The notes below the pieces were generated by a model. It saw nothing but the letters and a program-made list of their open reading frames with translations. It was not told where the DNA came from and did no database searches. The translations under genes were made by a program, and so were the position numbers. Positions 7,942 to 16,339 of a DNA stretch of 54,426 nucleotides are shown piece after piece; position 1 is the stretch's first letter; every line of letters starts with the position of its first letter. Source of the DNA: Dactylosporangium siamense (GTDB lineage Bacteria > Actinomycetota > Actinomycetes > Mycobacteriales > Micromonosporaceae); NCBI RefSeq assembly GCF_016862795.1, contig NZ_BONQ01000073.1:1-54426 (forward strand), read 5' to 3'.

Positions 7942-8949
7942 ATGAAGGTAACGCTGCCGTTCCTGTTCGCGGCCGCCGCCGCACTGGCCGTCGCGCTCGG
8001 CGCGCCCCTCGCCACGACCGTGCTCGGGCTGATCGCGTTCGGGGTGCTGCACAACGTCCTGGAGTTGCGATACGTCACCGGGCGGTTCGCGCCGGTGCTG
8101 AACGGCCGGTTCCTGGCCGTCCTGCTCGGGCTGATCAGCGCGATCGTGCTCTGCCGGATCGCGGCGATGTTCGTCGGTCAGCCCGCCCGCAACGCCGAGA
8201 TCCTGGTCGGCTACGCGGTCCTCGCCGCCGGATGTGCGCACGCATTGCGCGGCTGGCTTCTCGGGGTGGCGGGTTCGGTGCTGGCCGTCGCCGCCGGTGT
8301 TTCACTCTCCTGGCCCGGCTACCACTTCGTGGTCCTCGCGCACCTGCACAACGTGGTGCCGCTGTTCTTCCTGTGGGAGTGGGCCGCCGCGCTGCCGCCG
8401 GTGACCCGGCGCTGGTTCCGGTCGATCCAGGTCGGCTGGGTCTTCGTGGTGCCGGCCGCCATCCTGCTCGGCGCCTTCGACGTGTCCGGAGTGTCCGCGT
8501 CAACCGTGGCGGCCTTCGCCGGCGACCCCGCGAAGATCATGGCGCTCAGCGCGCCGCCCGCGTCCTCCGTGGCGGTCGGTGCCCGGTTCCTGGTGGTGTT
8601 CGCGTTCCTGCAGACCATGCACTACTTCGTGTGGGTCTGGTTTTTGCCGCGGTACGCCCCTGACGCCGCTCGGGCGTTCGAGGCACGGGTCCCGTGGCTG
8701 CGCGGATCCCGGGCCTGGGCCCTGGGTGCGGGCCTGGGCGCCGTGCTGGGGCTGCTCTTCGTCATCGACTACGCATCGGGGCGAGCGCTCTACAGTGCAT
8801 TCGCCTCATATCACGCGTATCTGGAGTTTCCGGTGTTGCTGGCGATGCTGCTCGGAGCGGGTGCAGCGCGTTCACAGCTGGTTTTCAGGGAAACCGCAAC
8901 CGGCGGTCAGCAAACGGCGGCAGTCTCGACGTTGACAGGGGAAATCTGA
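7942..8949 (+). CDS. Histidine-rich polytopic membrane protein, function unknown
   Basis: The protein has 335 residues and about eight to nine predicted helices. Histidines recur in or beside helices: GVLHNVLE, YHFVVLAHLHNVV, TMHYFVWVW and SYHAYLEFP. The pattern recalls membrane di-iron or heme proteins and, distantly, Brp/Blh-like carotenoid cleavage enzymes, but I cannot assign it. I chose ATG 7942 because everything upstream in frame is non-hydrophobic and antisense to the small membrane gene. The OmpR-type regulator begins 17 bp after the stop, so it is probably in the same operon and could be a sensory or regulated component of that pair. Confidence 0.7.
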   Translation: MKVTLPFLFAAAAALAVALGAPLATTVLGLIAFGVLHNVLELRYVTGRFAPVLNGRFLAVLLGLISAIVLCRIAAMFVGQPARNAEILVGYAVLAAGCAHALRGWLLGVAGSVLAVAAGVSLSWPGYHFVVLAHLHNVVPLFFLWEWAAALPPVTRRWFRSIQVGWVFVVPAAILLGAFDVSGVSASTVAAFAGDPAKIMALSAPPASSVAVGARFLVVFAFLQTMHYFVWVWFLPRYAPDAARAFEARVPWLRGSRAWALGAGLGAVLGLLFVIDYASGRALYSAFASYHAYLEFPVLLAMLLGAGAARSQLVFRETATGGQQTAAVSTLTGEI

Positions 8950-8966
8950 CGAACTTGGAGTGAATC

Positions 8967-9662
8967 ATGACGCGGCTGCTTGTGGTCGACGACGAGCCGG
9001 ACATCGTCGAGCTGCTGTCCGCGAGCCTGAAGTATCACGGCTACGACGTGGCCAGCGCCACGAGCGGCCGGCAGGCGATGGAGGAGGCCCGCCGCTTCCG
9101 CCCCGACATGATCCTGCTCGACGTCATGATGCCCGAGCTCGACGGCTTCGAGGTGCTGCGCAAGCTGCGCGGCGAGGGCACCCGCGTGCCCGTGCTGTTC
9201 CTGACCGCCCGCGACGCCACCGAGGACAAGATCAAAGGCCTGACCCTCGGCGGCGACGACTACGTCACCAAGCCGTTCAGCCTCTCGGAGATCCTCGCCC
9301 GGATCCAGGCCGTGCTGCGCCGCGCCGCCGACCCGGCCGGCGGCGCCGCGGCCCCGTCGTCGCGGCTGACCTTCGCCGACATCGAGCTCGACGAGGACAC
9401 CCACGAGGTGTTCAAGGCGGGCCAGGAGGTCCAGCTGTCGCCCACGGAGTTCAAGCTGCTGCGGTACTTCATGACCAACCCGGGCCGGGTGCTGTCCAAG
9501 GCGCAGATCCTCGACCACGTGTGGCAGTACGACTTCGGCGGCGACGCCGGCGTCGTCGAGTCCTACGTGTCCTACCTGCGCAAGAAGATCGACACGTCGG
9601 AGCCGCGCCTGCTGCAGACGCTGCGCGGGGTCGGCTACTCGCTGCGGTTGCCACGGACATGA
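8967..9662 (+). CDS. OmpR/PhoB-family response regulator
   Basis: The protein has 231 residues. The receiver has phosphoacceptor D52 (MILLDVMMP), the DDE acidic pocket near residues 8-10 and the conserved Lys in TKPFS. The C-terminal winged helix has the family core LSPTEFKLLRYF and a recognition-helix region ending SYVSYLRKKID. It binds target promoters after phosphorylation. TTGGAGTG precedes the ATG. The stop overlaps the start of the cognate kinase as ATGA. Confidence 0.95.
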   Translation: MTRLLVVDDEPDIVELLSASLKYHGYDVASATSGRQAMEEARRFRPDMILLDVMMPELDGFEVLRKLRGEGTRVPVLFLTARDATEDKIKGLTLGGDDYVTKPFSLSEILARIQAVLRRAADPAGGAAAPSSRLTFADIELDEDTHEVFKAGQEVQLSPTEFKLLRYFMTNPGRVLSKAQILDHVWQYDFGGDAGVVESYVSYLRKKIDTSEPRLLQTLRGVGYSLRLPRT

Positions 9663-11128
9663 GGGCCTGGCCGCTCCGCGTCAAGCTGGTCGCGCTCATG
9701 CTGGTGCTGCTGACCGCCGCGCTCGTCCTGACCGGCGGCATCAGCCTCTACAGCACCCGCGACTTCGCCATTCAGCGCGTCGACGACCAGCTGCGAAACA
9801 GCGCGGGCCCGGCGCTGAACGACTGCATCGGCAGCGGCTACGGCGACGGCCGCAACAAGGGCACCCCGGCGTTGCGCAGCGCCTACTGGGTCGGCTGCGA
9901 AAATGTCGATGGCACCATCGAGCAGGAGGTCTTCAAGGCCGGCCCGAACAACGCGCCTCAGGGCGCTCCGAAGCTACCGGCCACCACGATCACCGGCCTC
10001 GCCAGCGAGGGCGAAGTCACCCCCCGCGGGGAGATCCTGCTGACCGTCCCGTCCGCCGGTGGCGTCGGTCACGACTGGCGCGTGCTCGTGAAGCGGCAGT
10101 CCAGCGGCCCGGTCCAGGGCTGGGTCGTGGTCGGGTTCAGCCTTGACGAGGTCGACGACACCGTCAAGCAGCAGCTCTGGGTGACCGTCGGCGTCGGGGG
10201 CGGGGTGCTGCTGGTGCTCGCCGTGGTCGCCTACCTGCTGGTGCGCTCCAGCCTCCGGCCGCTCGTCGAGGTCGAGCAGACCGCCGAGGCCATCGCCGCC
10301 GGGGACCTGACGCGGCGCGTCCCGGAGGCGGATCCGCGGACCGAGGTCGGGGGGCTGTCGATGGCGCTCAACACGATGCTGGGGCAGATCGAGACGGCGT
10401 TCGAGGAGCGGCGGGCGTCGGAGGAGGCGGCCCTCGCGTCGGAGGAGCGGATGCGCCGGTTCGTCGCCGACGCCAGCCACGAGCTGCGCACCCCGCTGAC
10501 CTCGATCCGCGGCTTCGCCGAACTGCACCGCCAGTCGGGCGGCGAGGACGAGAGCATCGGCCGGATCGAGCACCACGCCACCCGCATGGGCCTGCTCGTC
10601 GACGACCTGCTGCTGCTCGCCCGCATGGACCAGCAGCGCCCGCTGGAGAAGAAGCCCGTCGACCTGCTCGCCCTGGCCACCGACGCGCTGATCGACGCCA
10701 GGGTCACCGCTCACGATCACAAGCTGCGCCTGCGCACGCAGGGCGGGGACGACGACGACGTTGAGCCGGCGATCGTCCTGGGCGACGAGCCGCGGCTGCG
10801 GCAGGTCCTGCAGAACCTGATCGCCAACGCGATGATCCACACCCCGCCGGGCACCGAGGTCACCGTCTTCGTCGGCACCGAGGGCCGGGACGCCGTCCTC
10901 GAGGTCGCCGACAACGGTCCCGGCATGACCGCCGAGGATGCCGTCCTCGTCTTCGAGCGCTTCCACCGGCTCGAAAAAAGCCGGACCCGCGTCGTCAGCG
11001 GGTCCGGCTCGGGGCTGGGTCTGTCGATCGTGAGCGCCCTGGTGGCCGCGCACGGTGGCAAGGTAACCCTGCGCACCGCACCGGGAGAGGGTGCCGCCTT
11101 CCGCGTCACCCTCCCACTCGCCGTCTGA
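9659..11128 (+). CDS. Sensor histidine kinase, cognate of the 8967 regulator
   Basis: The protein has 489 residues. It has TM1 (about 10-32), an extracytoplasmic sensor (about 33-170) with two cysteines (LNDC, VGC), TM2 (about 172-197) and a HAMP domain. HisKA follows with ASHELRTPLTSIRGF and phosphoacceptor H274, then a HATPase with N-box NLIANAMIH, DNGPGM and GSGLGLSIV. I chose the ATG overlapping the regulator stop. The signal is unknown. A strong hairpin 11 bp after the stop probably ends the operon. Confidence 0.95.
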   Translation: MRAWPLRVKLVALMLVLLTAALVLTGGISLYSTRDFAIQRVDDQLRNSAGPALNDCIGSGYGDGRNKGTPALRSAYWVGCENVDGTIEQEVFKAGPNNAPQGAPKLPATTITGLASEGEVTPRGEILLTVPSAGGVGHDWRVLVKRQSSGPVQGWVVVGFSLDEVDDTVKQQLWVTVGVGGGVLLVLAVVAYLLVRSSLRPLVEVEQTAEAIAAGDLTRRVPEADPRTEVGGLSMALNTMLGQIETAFEERRASEEAALASEERMRRFVADASHELRTPLTSIRGFAELHRQSGGEDESIGRIEHHATRMGLLVDDLLLLARMDQQRPLEKKPVDLLALATDALIDARVTAHDHKLRLRTQGGDDDDVEPAIVLGDEPRLRQVLQNLIANAMIHTPPGTEVTVFVGTEGRDAVLEVADNGPGMTAEDAVLVFERFHRLEKSRTRVVSGSGSGLGLSIVSALVAAHGGKVTLRTAPGEGAAFRVTLPLAV

Positions 11129-11139
11129 CCCTTTTCAAT

Positions 11140-11183
11140 GATCCGGAAGACCCTGTGCATAGGTACACAGGGTCTTCCGGATC
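11140..11183. terminator. Perfect 18-bp stem hairpin between convergent genes
   Basis: The arms 11140-11157 and 11166-11183 are fully complementary around an 8-base loop. The hairpin separates the two-component operon from the converging dehydrogenase gene. TTTT at 11132-11135 lies left of the stem and reads as AAAA on the other strand. It is a likely bidirectional terminator. Confidence 0.85.
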
Positions 11184-11189
11184 ACGGGA

Positions 11190-14066
11190 CTACGGGTGCG
11201 TCCAGGTCTGGGCGCCCGTGCCGTTGCAGTCGTAGATCTGCAACTGGGTGCCGTTGGTGGTGGTCGAAGCGGGGATGTCCAGGCACTTGTTGGCCTGGGG
11301 GTTGCGGATCGCGTTGTTCGCCTCGATCACCCACTGCTGGGCGGCGGTGCCGTTGCAGGTGTAGAGCTGCACGAGCGTGCCGTTCGTGGTGCCGCTGGCC
11401 TTCACGTCGAGGCACTTGCCCAGGCCAGTGAGGGTGCCGTTGGCGTTGACCGTCCACTGCTGGGCGCCCGTGCCGTTGCAGTCGTAGATCTGGACCTTGG
11501 TGCCGTCGGCGGTCTGGCTCGCGTTGATGTCGGCGCACTTGCCGAGCGCCGTCAGCGGGCCGGTTCGGGCGCCGGGCGTGCCGATGCCTGGGCCGGTGAA
11601 GGTGTAGCTGTCCAGGTCCAGGATCGCCCCGGTGCCGCCGGTGAACACGATGTAGAGGTCGTGCGTCCCGTCGTCGGGCTTGGTGACGGCGCCGCTGACC
11701 TCGGCGTAGGTCTCCCAGCCGCCGGTGTTCGGCACGGTGAGGCGGGCGACCTCGGTGCCGGTGGGCGAGTCGTAGCGGAAGGAGACCGTGCCGCCGCCAC
11801 CGCCGGAGGAGACCCGGGCCTTGACGCCGGTGATGTTCTTCAGCGACACGGCGTGGTGCCGGACGCTCTCACCGGACTGGATGTCGCCGAGCCGCTTGCC
11901 ACCGTCGGCCGCCGCCGCCGTGATGACCTGCGGACCGGACAGCGACACGTAGTGCTCGGCCTGCCAGTACTTGGGCCACAGCGTGAACTCCGAGGAGCCG
12001 GTCAGCGGCGCCGAGCCCGAGGCGCCGTTGTCGGTGTAGGTGGCGCGCACGACGAAGAACAGCACCGAGTCGGGTCCGGCGTGCACCGGTCCGGTGTTGA
12101 AGGTGGCAGAGCAGCCGGTGCCGGCGCCCTCGTCGTGGGCGTGTTCCTGGTGGCCGAGGGCGACCGCGATCACGATCTTCGAGCAGTCGATCGGGCCGTC
12201 CTGCGGGTCGGTGGCCGAGGCCGTGACGGTGAAGTTGTCGTTCCAGTCGAACATGCCGCCGGCCGGGACGCCGGAGATCGTGACGGTCGGACGGTTGTTG
12301 CCGATGGTGATCGGGACCAGGGTGGTGCCGGTGTGTCCGGCCGGGTCGCGCACCGTCAGCCGGGCCTGCTTCGCGCCGTTGGTGGTGTACGTGTACGAAG
12401 GGTTGGCCGCCGTCGAGTCCGTCGTGCCGTTGTTGTCGAAGTCCCAGGCGTAGGTGATCGTGTCGCCGTCGGGGTCGCTGGAGCCCGCGCTGGAGAAGGT
12501 CACCGCGAGCGGCGCGAGGCCGTTGTCCTTGTTCACGGTGGCCTTGGCGATCGGTGACCGCCCGCCCTGGACGTAGTTGATTTTGTACAGGCCGGCGTCG
12601 GCGGCGCCCGAGAAGTAGCCGCTGCCGTATTCCAGCATGTACATCGAGCCGTCCGGGCCGAACTGCCAGTCGATCGGGTGGACGAACGGCGTGCCGGCGT
12701 TGACGGGCTCGATGCCACCCGAGACCGGGTTGCCCGTGGCCGGGTTGCCGTTGTCGAAGTTGACCATCTTCAGCCAGTTGCGGCAGTACTCGGAGATGAT
12801 CCACTTGTTGTCGTAGTACTGCGGCCACTTCACCGACGAGTTGAGGTTGGGGTCGTAGTGGTACACCTCGGTGTGGTTCGGTGATCCACAGCCACCGGGG
12901 CTGTCCAGCTGCGGCCACTGCACGCTGCCGCCGTGCTGCTCCCAGACCAGCGCCGGCTTGGTCGGCGGGAGCTGCTGCAGGCCGGTGTTGCGGGGCGAGT
13001 TGTTGACCGGCCCGGTGCTGCCGCCGCACGGGAACCAGCCACGGGGTGCGTTGGCGGCGAAGTCCCAGTCGTTGTAGGCCACGTTCGGACCGCCGCAGTA
13101 GGGCCAGCCGTAGTTGCCCGGCCCGCTCGCCCGGTTGAACTCGTCGAAGGCCGCCGGCCCCCGGTTGGCGACCGTGGCACCGGCGTCGGGGCCGACCTCA
13201 CCCCAGTAGAGGGTGTTGTTCGCCTTGGTGTCGACCCAGATCCGGTACGGGTTGCGGGTCCCCATGATGTAGATCTCGCCGCGGGTCTGCGCGCTCTGCG
13301 CGAAGAGGTTCCCGGACGGGATCGTGTAGGTGCCGTTGCTCTCCGGGTGGATCCGGTTGATCTTCCCGCGCAGGTCGTTGGTGTTGCCCGAGGAGCGCTG
13401 GGCGTCGTACTGCGGGTCGCGGTTGGTCCGCTCGTCGATCGGCGCCATGCCGGCCGAGTCGCCGCCGGAGTTGGTGTTGTCGCCGACCGCGAAGTACAGG
13501 TTGTTGTTCGAGTCCCAGGTCATCGACCCGGCCGAGTGGCAGCACAGGTTGCGCTCGGTGGGCCACTCGATGATCATGTCCTCGCTGGCGGGGTCGAGGA
13601 CGTTGGTGGTGGCATTGAAGGTGAACCGGGAGATCCGGTTGACCAGCGGGGTCACCTTCGGTGAGTAGAAGATGAAGACCCAGCGGTTGGTGGCGAACTG
13701 CGGGTGCAGCGTGATGCCGATCAGGCCGTCCTCGAAGCGCGCGTCCAGCTGGAGCGTCAGCGCCACGGTCGTGGACTGGGTCGTGGGGTTGTACAGCCGG
13801 ACCTGACCGCCGCCGGCGGTGGTGCCCCGGTTGATGTACATGACCTTGCCGTCAGGCAGGACGGCCAGCTCGATCGGCTCGCCCATGGTGAGCCCGCCGT
13901 CGAGCTTGACCTTCTCGAAGTCGCTGGCGGGCGGTGGGGCGGCGGCCGCTGGGGTGGGGGCGGCGGCCTCGACGGTCGCGAACGTCGCGACACTCACGAA
14001 ACTCGATACGATCAGGGCCAGAGCTGAGGCACCGACGGTCCATCGTCGGCGGTGGGGGTGTTTCAC
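11190..14066 (-). CDS. Secreted sugar dehydrogenase-like propeller with PKD, CBM6-like and ricin-type domains
   Basis: The protein has 958 residues. It starts with a signal peptide (about 1-37, basic HPHRRRW then a hydrophobic core). A six-bladed PQQ-dependent glucose/sorbosone dehydrogenase-like propeller follows (about 45-480), then a PKD domain (about 502-585, with TYAWDFDNNG), another beta-domain (about 589-702), a CBM6-like domain (about 703-825) and a C-terminal ricin B lectin trefoil with three QQW/QTW repeats (about 833-958). It probably oxidises or binds extracellular sugars or polysaccharides. The GTG at 14064-14066 follows AGGAGGTCCG. The frame extends further upstream but without signal-peptide character. 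Confidence 0.88.
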   Translation of the reverse strand: MKHPHRRRWTVGASALALIVSSFVSVATFATVEAAAPTPAAAAPPPASDFEKVKLDGGLTMGEPIELAVLPDGKVMYINRGTTAGGGQVRLYNPTTQSTTVALTLQLDARFEDGLIGITLHPQFATNRWVFIFYSPKVTPLVNRISRFTFNATTNVLDPASEDMIIEWPTERNLCCHSAGSMTWDSNNNLYFAVGDNTNSGGDSAGMAPIDERTNRDPQYDAQRSSGNTNDLRGKINRIHPESNGTYTIPSGNLFAQSAQTRGEIYIMGTRNPYRIWVDTKANNTLYWGEVGPDAGATVANRGPAAFDEFNRASGPGNYGWPYCGGPNVAYNDWDFAANAPRGWFPCGGSTGPVNNSPRNTGLQQLPPTKPALVWEQHGGSVQWPQLDSPGGCGSPNHTEVYHYDPNLNSSVKWPQYYDNKWIISEYCRNWLKMVNFDNGNPATGNPVSGGIEPVNAGTPFVHPIDWQFGPDGSMYMLEYGSGYFSGAADAGLYKINYVQGGRSPIAKATVNKDNGLAPLAVTFSSAGSSDPDGDTITYAWDFDNNGTTDSTAANPSYTYTTNGAKQARLTVRDPAGHTGTTLVPITIGNNRPTVTISGVPAGGMFDWNDNFTVTASATDPQDGPIDCSKIVIAVALGHQEHAHDEGAGTGCSATFNTGPVHAGPDSVLFFVVRATYTDNGASGSAPLTGSSEFTLWPKYWQAEHYVSLSGPQVITAAAADGGKRLGDIQSGESVRHHAVSLKNITGVKARVSSGGGGGTVSFRYDSPTGTEVARLTVPNTGGWETYAEVSGAVTKPDDGTHDLYIVFTGGTGAILDLDSYTFTGPGIGTPGARTGPLTALGKCADINASQTADGTKVQIYDCNGTGAQQWTVNANGTLTGLGKCLDVKASGTTNGTLVQLYTCNGTAAQQWVIEANNAIRNPQANKCLDIPASTTTNGTQLQIYDCNGTGAQTWTHP

Positions 14067-14250
14067 CGGACCTCCTGTGAGCGGGCGGCTCGATGGACTC
14101 CCGCCGACTGGAGGACATCGATGTGTGCCAGACAGTAACGTCTTTCGCTCAAAAGCAACAGACTTTCCTCTATATCGACAAAAGTTGAGTGCCCTCGTGT
14201 TCACTCTTACGGGGGGTGCGAGCGGCGGCCGGGTGCCAGTTGGGTATGGA

Positions 14251-14739
14251 ATGGGGGTGTTCGAGGACCGGATCGACCTGTGGGACGTGACCTTGCGTGT
14301 CCGCCGCGAGGGCAGCGGCCCGCCGGTGCTGCTGCTGCACGGCCACGCCGGCACGCTGGACGTCTGGGACGAGCTCGCCCCGGCGCTCGCCACCGGGCAC
14401 ACCGTGGTCCGGCCGGACCTGCGCGGCTACGGCGGCTCGGTGCGCACCACCGACGAGGCGTGGCCGGCCCTCGTGCACGAGATGGCCCTGGACTGCCTGG
14501 CCCTGATGCACTCGCTCGGCCACGACACCTTCGACGTCGTCGGCCAGGACCTCGGCGGGCACGTGGCGGCCCGGCTGGCGGCGGAGCACCCGACGAAGAT
14601 CGACCGCCTGGTCGTCATCGACGCCGTCGCGCTGCCGCCGCCGGCCCGCCCGACCCTGGTGCTGTGGTCGGACGGGCCCCCGTTCACCGAGACGCTGATC
14701 GCCTTCCTGGCGGACGGCCGCGCGGCTCAGGCCCGGTAG
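14251..14739 (+). pseudogene. Internally deleted alpha/beta hydrolase (dehalogenase or epoxide-hydrolase-like)
   Basis: The 162-residue frame starts like an alpha/beta hydrolase: oxyanion motif HGHAG, strand and turn RPDLRGYGGS, and nucleophile elbow GQDLGG with Asp as in haloalkane dehalogenases and epoxide hydrolases. After VVIDAVALPP it jumps straight to the late strand PTLVLW and ends about 25 residues later. The cap domain of about 100 residues and the C-terminal catalytic His are missing, against a normal length of about 280. It looks like a gene that lost its cap and tail. Its 3' end overlaps the converging sensor gene by 13 bp. A GTG at 14257 is an alternative start. Confidence 0.65.
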
Positions 14740-15821
14740 AAGACGGGCGTGGCGGCGTCGTGCGCCGGCGCCGGGAAGGTGTGCACGACCTGCCACGCCT
14801 GGTCGAGCACCTTCACCTGGGTCGCGGTGACCACGATCGCGCCGTCCGCACGGAAGAAGACGTGCTCGACCTTGCCCAGCTGGGACAGGCGCTGCTTGGC
14901 CACCGTGTCGTAGACCAGCACCGTGGAGTACACGTGGCTGGGGTCGCTGTTCACGTTGCCGAGCGCGACGTAGCGGCCGTCGTCGGAGACCGCCTGGACC
15001 GAGGTCGGGCAGCCGGCGGTGCGTTCGCACTCGTCCTGGCCGGCGACGGACACCGTGCGCGGCGAGCCGCCGTCCACCTTCGTGACCTTGACGGCGTTCG
15101 GCTCGGTCGGGTGGACGTAGGCGATCGTCGTGCCGCCCGGCGAGTAGGCCAGGTATCCCGGCTTGTCGTGGAAAGGCCGGCTCGCGCCGGTCTTGGCGTC
15201 GTACCGGATGCCGGCCGCGATCAGCGCCGTGCCGTCCGGGGTCCAGACGACGGTGCTGCCACCGGACCAGTTGACGTCGCGGGCGATCGTCTTGCGGGCC
15301 CCGCCCGGGCTGACCACGACCAGGTCGCCGGGGGCGATCAGATCCCCGTTCGGCGACGTGTTGATCGCCAGGCGGGTCCCGTCCGGCGAGGGCGTCGCAT
15401 ACATGTCCTTGCCGGTGGCGGCGCCGAACGTGACCGTCTGCGGGGTCCCGTTGACATACCGGTGGAGCTCGATGGTCTTGCCGGCCTGCAACCGGGGCAG
15501 GAACGACAGGGCGCCCGGGATCGAGTCCACAGTGGACGGCGCCGTGACGAGTGGCGCGGACGGCGGGGTGGAGGATGGCGCGGACGGCGGGGTGACGGTG
15601 GCAGCCGGCACCACGTCCGGGCGGGTGTCGCCGGACTGGATCCGCAGCGCGGCCGCGCCGGTCGTCAGCGCCGCCACCACCGCGACCGCGGCGGCGGACG
15701 AGGCGATCATCCGGCGGTTCCGCAGGTGCCGCGAGGTGCGGTCCACCCGCTTCCGGAGGTCGGCGAGATCGGTGCCGGTCATCTCGCCGGCCAGGTCGTC
15801 GAACTGATCGTGCAGGTTCAT
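14727..15821 (-). CDS. Membrane TolB-like sensor, putative anti-sigma factor
   Basis: The protein has 364 residues. A cytoplasmic N-terminus of about 38 residues (MNLHDQFDDLAGEM...) is followed by one TM (about 39-60) and a Ser/Pro/Thr linker. The outer part is a WD40/TolB-like beta-propeller (about 95-364) with WTPDGT and VSDDGRYVALG blades. The ATG overlaps the sigma factor stop as ATGA, the usual layout for a sigma/anti-sigma pair, and the cytoplasmic part would hold the sigma factor. The propeller is clearly paralogous to the lipoprotein at 16340. GGAGGGG precedes the start. Confidence 0.8.
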   Translation of the reverse strand: MNLHDQFDDLAGEMTGTDLADLRKRVDRTSRHLRNRRMIASSAAAVAVVAALTTGAAALRIQSGDTRPDVVPAATVTPPSAPSSTPPSAPLVTAPSTVDSIPGALSFLPRLQAGKTIELHRYVNGTPQTVTFGAATGKDMYATPSPDGTRLAINTSPNGDLIAPGDLVVVSPGGARKTIARDVNWSGGSTVVWTPDGTALIAAGIRYDAKTGASRPFHDKPGYLAYSPGGTTIAYVHPTEPNAVKVTKVDGGSPRTVSVAGQDECERTAGCPTSVQAVSDDGRYVALGNVNSDPSHVYSTVLVYDTVAKQRLSQLGKVEHVFFRADGAIVVTATQVKVLDQAWQVVHTFPAPAHDAATPVFYRA

Positions 15822-16327
15822 CGGAACATCCCCTCCGTCGCCAGGTCCGGCAGTGCCTTGCGCAGCGCCGCCAGACCGCGGGACGTGTGGCTCTTCAGGG
15901 TGCCGACCCGGCAACCCAGCAGCTCGGCGGCGGCCGTCTCGCTGTAGTCCTCGAAGTAGCGCAGCACCAGGGCCGCGCGCTGTCGGGTCGGCAGGGTCAG
16001 CAGCGCCTGTCGCAGCGCCAGCCTGCTTGCCGCGTCTCCGGCCTGATCGCGGCCGTCGCGGCGCTCCGGCAGGTCGCCGGGGAGCGACTCCGTGACGCGC
16101 TTGCGGCGCCATCGGCTGACCTGCAGGTGATACATGACCTGTCGGGCGTATGCCTCGGGGTTGCCACCGTCGCGCAGCTTCCGCCAGCCCCGGTGCGTGC
16201 GGGCCAGGGCGTCCTGCACCAGGTCCTCGGCGAGGTGCCGGTCACCGGTCAGCAGGTATGCGGTGCGCAGCAGCGCCGGGGTCCGGGCCCGGTAGAAGGC
16301 CTCGAAGTCGTGCTCGTCCTGTTCCAT
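15818..16327 (-). CDS. SigE-family ECF RNA polymerase sigma factor
   Basis: The protein has 169 residues. Region 2 (about 8-75) has DFEAFYRARTPALLRTAYLLTG and AEDLVQDALART. Region 4 (about 105-160) has LTLPTRQRAALVLRYFEDYSE and an HTH ending GTLKSHTSRGLAALRK. Length and motifs match the SigE-like ECF group common in Actinobacteria. It sits between two paralogous TolB-like proteins, 12 bp after the lipoprotein and overlapping the membrane sensor, so the three are probably one operon. Confidence 0.93.
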   Translation of the reverse strand: MEQDEHDFEAFYRARTPALLRTAYLLTGDRHLAEDLVQDALARTHRGWRKLRDGGNPEAYARQVMYHLQVSRWRRKRVTESLPGDLPERRDGRDQAGDAASRLALRQALLTLPTRQRAALVLRYFEDYSETAAAELLGCRVGTLKSHTSRGLAALRKALPDLATEGMFR

Positions 16328-16339
16328 CGCGGCGGAAAC

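Noticed and set aside
13819-14250. N-terminal extension of the hydrolase frame
   Set aside because: It runs antisense through the dehydrogenase signal peptide and promoter region and has no hydrolase features.
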